NCBI GenBank assembly: GCA_964035545.1 | Contig: OZ037765.1 | Coordinates: 33,479,004-33,543,003, forward strand | Direction: 5' to 3' | DNA: 64,000 nt | From: Bugula neritina | Lineage: Eukaryota; Bryozoa; Gymnolaemata; Cheilostomatida; Bugulidae | Part shown: positions 57,866 through 64,000 of the stretch, piece by piece | Numbering within the stretch: position 1 is the first letter of the stretch | Layout: the number at the start of each line of letters is the position of its first letter | The notes under the pieces: generated by a model | Seen by the model: only the letters and a program-made list of their open reading frames with translations | Told to the model about the DNA's origin: nothing | Databases searched by the model: none | Program-made: the position numbers and the translations under genes

Positions 57866-58767
57866 GAAGGGCAGTGGCAGCGCATGGTCTTGGCAGCAGT
57901 ATTTTACGGATTACCAGTATCAAACTGTTGGTCATCTATACAGTAGATTATATTATATTCAATTACAGCCAATTTTGCACGCAGCAGTATTGAAACAAAC
58001 TTATGTTCAACCAAGAATTGTGAGGACAAAGTTTTCCTCACCGATATTTAATATCTTCAACTGCTACAGCTAATGTAGAACATTATATCAACATTTGTTA
58101 ATTTATTGTCATATTTAGTTATTCATTTTCCAACTTGTAGCTTCAACCACTGGCCAAAATGTCATTGCTAGATGTTACTAGATGGGACTCCAGTTAATGC
58201 TAGCAATTAAAATTTGCTCATAGTCGTTTTACCAATGTTGCATGCCGTCTGTTAAATTATACTTAGAGTGTGGCTTTTGTACAGCACCTTTGACTTAGCT
58301 CACTACTTCTCAATTATCCATTGTTGTCATTATCACCTTACAATATCAATAGTGGTACTTCATATTGTATATTATACGTATTGTTTTAAATACTTTAATA
58401 AAACTGTTCACTGTAATACAAAAGTTGTTAAAATTCTAAACGCAGCAGTAAATTTATTATATAATACAACATTTAATATAATAAAATAAATCCAGATAAA
58501 TAACATGTTTATATCTGTACACCAATTTTCTAGTAGAATAAACTGTGATTACAAACAGCAAAACTGGACTAGTTTACCGATTCTTCCCCAAGTTGCCAAC
58601 AGCTCTGGTAAATGGCATTTAATTAAAAAACTAGAATTGCATAATACAACATATAGAAACGAGTCAGCACAAATAGAGTAGCAAAGTGGTGAGGGGTAGA
58701 AGAGAACTGAAGCTACAGTAGCGTAAGCAGCTCTTCATTCTAGTACTGTGGAGAGGCAATGCTGGCT
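57866..58767. other. Convergent 3' region of KCTD5 and PDPK1
   Basis: The gap between the two stop codons is 902 nt. A + strand aataaa at 58397-58402 suits KCTD5, and a - strand hexamer (tttatt at 58453-58458) suits PDPK1. The two 3' UTRs may therefore end within about 60 nt of each other or overlap. Further hexamers exist on both strands, so the exact ends are not fixed. No other gene is seen. Confidence 0.55.
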
Positions 58768-61700
58768 TCACCTCTTCAACTTGGGCTTACGAGGCCCGTA
58801 GTAATATTGCCACAACTGCTCAATTTTTCGGCACCAGACTTGCCCGTACCCTGCTGGATCTTCCAGGTAGTAGGTTCTCTTGGGCTACAAAGGTCAGAGG
58901 TGAACTCACAAGAGCAATGAAACAGTTGTAGTTAAAACTAGAGCATCTTGGGATAAAATTACTCAAGTAATTTCAGAATGTTGTATAATTTGATATACTA
59001 ACAGAGAACACAAAGTGTTAAAATATTACCTAAATAAAACAGTTTCTAGTGTCAGTGTTCATTCATATTAAGAGAACATTCTACAAGTCACATATACTAG
59101 TTTACAGGGGGACATAATAGACATAGCTTACTGTGTGCATAAAGAAAACTTTGAAGTTTTTAGATTCTGGCCGCACAGTCCTGGACCAGGGTACTTCCCC
59201 CTTGAGCACCATGTTCACCGGGTCTACGTAGTACAGGTGGGGCCCTTCTGTCATCAGAAACATTCTTCTTCTAGCAAACAGACCCTAAATAACAAGGCAT
59301 ATCTCTACTAGGAACAGCGAGCGCACTTTGATGCAATGACTTGCTATATGTTTGAAGAAGTCTTACTTTTCATTGATATTTAGCAATATGGATAAATATA
59401 ATGTTTATCATATAATATAAATCAACCGCCAAATAATAAAGTATAACCAACAGTATTTTCAATGGAGCGTATTTTTAAACTATTAGTTTATATGGTTTAT
59501 CCCCCTTCACTTATTGAATTTAGTGCCACTTCAACTGAAAACATCCCCTTTCACTGATTGACAGTTTAACTGCCAACATCAATTAGTTTAAACATATTTT
59601 TGGTACCTTATATTTTCCACCCACACTATAGAACTTCTCTCAACTATATAAGCTACTGAATATATTATCTGTTTGATGGGTAAAAGGTTTCCATAGAAAA
59701 CAGATTGATCAAACAATAGTGAATTATCTCCGCACGCACCTTCCGCTTATCCAGCAAGCCTTGGTGTACGATTAGATTATTTTCTACAAACTTATGATAG
59801 TCATTCTCCAGAGCCTGTTGGTTGAGGAGCAGAGCCTTCTCCTCTTTAGGGAGACTCAGCTGAGGGTACTCACTGCATATTCTAGAAGTTACCAGAAGAA
59901 TTGTCAGAATATTTCTCAGTATATCATATAAGAAGCATAAGCTATGGGGCATGACTAAACCACATTTATTTGCTCACCTGGAACAGTTTGAAAAACAGTA
60001 TTTACATATCTTATGTAAGTGCAAAAACAGAATATAATGACCAGAAAATCAGAATAAAAACACATCTTTTATTTATTGCAAAACACATCTCTTGACAAGC
60101 CTTCCAAAGACAGCTCTAGTACACAAGTGTAGGATGGTACCTCTCTTCGTCATCACTCCCTTCCTCTGTGCTCTTGGAGATGTCCTCACCGAGTCCTAGA
60201 CCCTCCAGTCTCACCAACTGCTGTCCATCCAGCCCAGTCTGCAAACACAAGACTGTCTCTCAGCAAAACAAGAGAAGATAACTCTACATGTCCAAGGAGA
60301 ATTCCAATGAAGAGAGCATAACTCTTGAGGTTCTAATTATCTAGATATGTGGTTCAGATTTTGTAAGAAATGCTGTCACCAATAGTGCTACTTGAATAAC
60401 TCAAGGAATTTATGAACAAATAATATTATCACTACAGCGCAGGAACAATACACAGAGAAATCATACAGCAACTCCGCCTTCAACTGTAACTCCTTCAACT
60501 AACCATAAGAAATATTAAGACAGAATAACACGAAGGGAGCAATGGAAGAGCTACCTGGTCGAGATCGGACCACAGGTCCTCGGCATTGTGGTCGTCTAAT
60601 GCAGGTAAATAAGGCACGAGTTTAGGGGCTTGGCTAGTGGGTAAACCCTCCCAGTCAACATCCTTGAAGAACGGGTGGGTCTTTAACGCTTCGTACCCGC
60701 CTGTTTCCTTAGATCCTATTCTTTTCTCAGCTTCAAGAATCTGAAATATGAGGATACAAGATAATTAAACTAACTTTCACTGGTTTCATGAAAAATAGAA
60801 TTTACGGTGTGCATTAATAATACTAACTACTTGTTGGTAGTTTCAAAACATCTGGAAGGTTACAGTAGAGAACTGTTTTAAAACTATTAGAGAAAACATT
60901 CTTTGAACAATATTCTAGACTTTTCTTTCAATATTTCAAGTTATATTGAAAACTAAAAACCAAAAACAATAGAGCCATTAAGATTAGCTATTGAGAGACA
61001 TGTCCGAGAGAAATAGTAACAGATACATAAACTGGTTGTCAACTTACCAGCAGTTTCTCTACCAAATCTCTTCCATGTACATCAAAACCATCTGGGTACT
61101 CGTAGTCCAACTTGACTATCTTATTAAATATTTGGTATTCATGTCTGAAAATAACACCAAAAATAATTTGTTTAAATGGTAAAGTAATTCATTTACTAGA
61201 CGAGTTGCAATTATAATGGCATTAATTTGAGAATTCACTGAGAAATGAATTTATAACAGACATGAGAAACTAGCAAACAGTAATATATTATAATATACTA
61301 GCATACAGTAATATACTATGTTATACTAGTATACAGTAATATATTATAATATACTAGTATACAGTAATATACTATAACATACTAGTATACACTAGTACAC
61401 AGTAATATACAGTAATATACTATGATATACTAGTATACAGTAATATACTATAATATACTATAATATACTAGTATACAGTAATATACAGTAATATACTATA
61501 ATATACTATTACACAGTAACAAGGTAGATTATGGTATTAGACTGCAACTCACGTGCCACGAAAAGGGTGTTCACCAGAAATCAGCTGATAGAGAATACAT
61601 CCTAGAGCCCAGAGATCACAGCTATAATACAAGTTATAGGAGTTATCTACCCTGCTTAGTTATCTATTATACTACATTATAATATACATAGAACACATCA

Positions 61701-63924
61701 ATTTGGGTAAATATACACGCAGGAGTTATCTTCTCATATATTTATACAAATGGGTTATTTCTTAAGTGCTGTTTATTCAACTACACAAACTTAGTTAGTT
61801 AGTTGGAGTCGGATAAATTTGAGTTTACAGACGGCTAAGCAGCAGTGATATGAATGTATCCGACTAGAACCACATTGATAATTAAATTATTATAACGGGG
61901 GGGGGGGGGGGGACAAATCGATATGAGTAAGGAACATGACTCAGATACATGAATTAGAGATGAGTCAGAGATATGACTCATGACTCAGTTATATGACTCA
62001 GAGAGATGACGGAAAGTACCTGGGCGTGACTGGTTTATTCTGAAGCACCTCAGGAGATACAAACTGAGCCGTGCCAACAAATGAGCTTCTTCTTTTAGAT
62101 CTGGCGTTCTCGCGCTGATTGGCAGCATCAGGACCTGTAGAATGAGAAATACCATGTCTGACAGCAGCACTAAGCAGCGGGTGTACTGTAGGTCATGTGA
62201 CCAGTCATCATAGTGTCTAGTATCTAGGTCTCTCTCATGTAACTAACTCAAGAGAGATTTAATATGCTGGAGAAGACCAATCTAGGACTCTACTAGAAGT
62301 TAATACTCACCCCATAACATGCCCCCTTAATTTACTCTGAAGAATTCTTGCCCTAAGTAAAGCTTTGCCTAAACGGCCATAATTTAGTTAGACTGAACTT
62401 TTCACCGAGCTATAGTTATGTGACCAAACACAATGTAGCATGCAAAATACCGTCCAGACAAGCAAGGCAACATATTAACACCAACAATGTCTAACCTTCC
62501 CATGTTTTATGTCAGATAAGCATCAAATCAAAGAGACACAAAAGAAGATTTTAATTATAAAAAATAGAGCCATTACACCATGTGCAGTGACATCATTGCT
62601 CAGACTATGCCTACTAAGTTAAACTAGACAACGCAAAGGAGTAAAATTTAAAAGTAGAAACTGAATAGTATGTTGTGGGGAGTGTGGAAGTAGCGTAACT
62701 GTACATAGAGTAGAGGTGAGTGGAAAGAGTTTAGGCACTTATATTCTTGCAATTTAAGAGTATGGCAGTATTCATCTCTTTAGTTGAGGGTTAGTTGCAT
62801 AAATTTTCAGTAACTAGTTTGATATCAAACCAAAACACAATCAGTTTTCAAAAAACATTTCCTATGATTTGCCTCAACGATCTACACTATTTGCTTGACC
62901 TAGGCAAGCTGTAATGGTGACAAAGTAGAGAGAGATGTGAACAGTGGGAGACGATTACTGGTGGAAAAGCAAATATAAACATACATACTATCCTGTGAAT
63001 GTAAATGAAAACATATCAATGTACAACACATCTTCTGGGTGTAAGTGAAAATATATGAAGAAGGAGTATAGCGGTAGAAAGAGAAGCTAAAAATTGAAAG
63101 AGGTTCAAAAATAGGTAAGTGGGAGAGGGCCAAGTGAAAGAGTCTAACTAAAGTGTTACAACAAATAGAGTGAGTAGGCGTAGTAGGCATGCGAGAATGT
63201 TAACTTATACTTAGTACTGGCTTACAATACCGACACATCAGCTAATATCGCTCACAGTTTTACAAAATAAGAGAGATTGTTACTATTACAATTTACATTT
63301 ATTATCACAGAATATAAATTTACATTTATTATCTCCCCTTGAATTGATCAGTCTAGCCAAAGCAGACGGCTGAGCAGCGTTCTATGTGCACTATTTCTAT
63401 ATTATACACTCTGTTGCAACTACTAAAACTGTTTGTAAAACTGAGCTAAACCAAAGTTCTACTAATATCAAACGCAAATCATGGAGGCACAACTCCCTCC
63501 TCAGACACAACAGTGAGCCCTTACGCCATACCAGGACTAAAGAAGTAACTGGCTAGACATCTACAGTATTCATACTTACAGTCTTTAGCATCAGAATCTG
63601 GTAGAAATCATGTATAAATCAGCCAATAAACAACATAAAATGTGAATTCTTTAGCGGGAGAAACGTAGTTATAATTTAGCCAGGAGTACAGGAATCAAAT
63701 GGGAATCATGTTCATTCAGCACCAGAAACACTCTGGTAAGGAGACAACACTTACATGCAGGCAATATGTTTCTTATAACTCATTATATGTGATCAGAGAT
63801 AGAAGGTAACTTACTCAGACTATCAGGTGTGGGAGTTGTCTCATCAAATATTCTCGCAGAACCAAAATCTGTGATTCTGATATGCATGTCCTTGTTTAGT
63901 AATATATTCTCTGGTTTTAAATCT
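58768..63924 (-). CDS. PDPK1: PDPK1 (PDK1 kinase), 3' nine exons, partial
   Basis: Exons are 63815-63924, 62020-62134, 61553-61621, 61048-61144, 60555-60740, 60141-60238, 59740-59881, 59132-59284 and 58768-58884, all in phase to the TGA at 58768-58770. The kinase part starts at [20 protein letters not shown], with the catalytic Asp and the DFG motif, then the activation loop [34 protein letters not shown] and GRDLVEKLL. The C-terminal PH domain has [36 protein letters not shown] and TYYLEDP. PDK1 phosphorylates the activation loops of AKT and other AGC kinases after PIP3 binding. The Ser before FVGTAQ corresponds to human Ser241. An acidic insert ([11 protein letters not shown]) precedes the PH domain. 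The N-lobe and start codon are beyond the right edge. Confidence 0.95.
61265..61512. repeat. AT-rich (aatatactagtatacagt)n tract
   Basis: Loose repeats of aatatactataatatactag and tatacagtaatatac fill part of the PDPK1 intron just below the exon at 61553. Confidence 0.88.
61897..61912. repeat. Poly-G run (16 G)
   Basis: A run of 16 g occurs on the + strand in a PDPK1 intron of otherwise AT-rich sequence. Its length may be uncertain in the assembly. Confidence 0.85.
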
Positions 63925-64000
63925 CTACAAAACAATCGGTAGATATTCTCAAAGATACCTTCTGTGAAGCATGAAATACTGCATGCCGGTCAACATCACA

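Noticed and set aside
63958-64000. A further PDPK1 exon before the catalytic loop
   Set aside because: A GT donor follows a frame ending in MLHRR, but joining it gives HRRDLKPEN with an extra Arg, and it lacks the usual residues before HRD. The true upstream exon is probably outside the window.

Overview
This is a eukaryotic, animal window: AT-rich, dense in short introns with GT-AG borders, rich in minisatellites, and coding for extracellular sushi/EGF/HYR modules and animal signalling proteins. I rebuilt five genes by joining exons whose splice phases agree. A short motif (purine-rich, then ATAACTC) recurs through the introns. From memory it resembles motifs common in mollusc genomes, so a lophotrochozoan, perhaps a mollusc, is my guess; the clade is not proven.

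Layout: (1) 392-567 (-), first coding exon of a cysteinyl-tRNA synthetase, probably mitochondrial, running off the left edge. (2) 3663-41282 (-), a complete SVEP1-like gene of 51 coding exons; the exon lengths sum to 12201 nt, an exact multiple of 3 (4066 residues plus stop). (3) 42746-50937 (-), a complete germ cell-less/GMCL1 gene of 13 exons (556 residues). (4) 52767-57865 (+), a complete KCTD5-type gene of 6 exons (223 residues) with a GC-AG first intron. (5) 58768-63924 (-), the 3' nine exons of PDPK1, from the kinase catalytic loop to the stop, with the 5' part off the right edge. GMCL1 and KCTD5 are divergent. KCTD5 and PDPK1 are convergent and are also near neighbours in human 16p13.3, by my recollection.

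The SVEP1-like protein reads: signal peptide, degenerate VWA, basic linker, Cys-rich and GCC2/GCC3 repeats, three sushi, two HYR, one sushi-like, three GCC2/GCC3, six EGF, a LamG/pentraxin domain and about 41 sushi. This is the vertebrate SVEP1 order with an enlarged sushi tail and no terminal EGFs. Part of the tail (exons 34-36 and 37-39) is a recent tandem copy.

The most unusual feature is the minisatellites. Many arrays sit directly on exon borders, and in at least six cases the repeat unit contains a copy of the neighbouring exon edge and its splice site, producing rows of decoy donors or acceptors. Other items are tRNA-derived SINEs, one of which carries a minisatellite between its A and B boxes, and several near-perfect palindromes, most with a 1-nt centre. 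I saw no rRNA, no functional tRNA gene and no CRISPR array.
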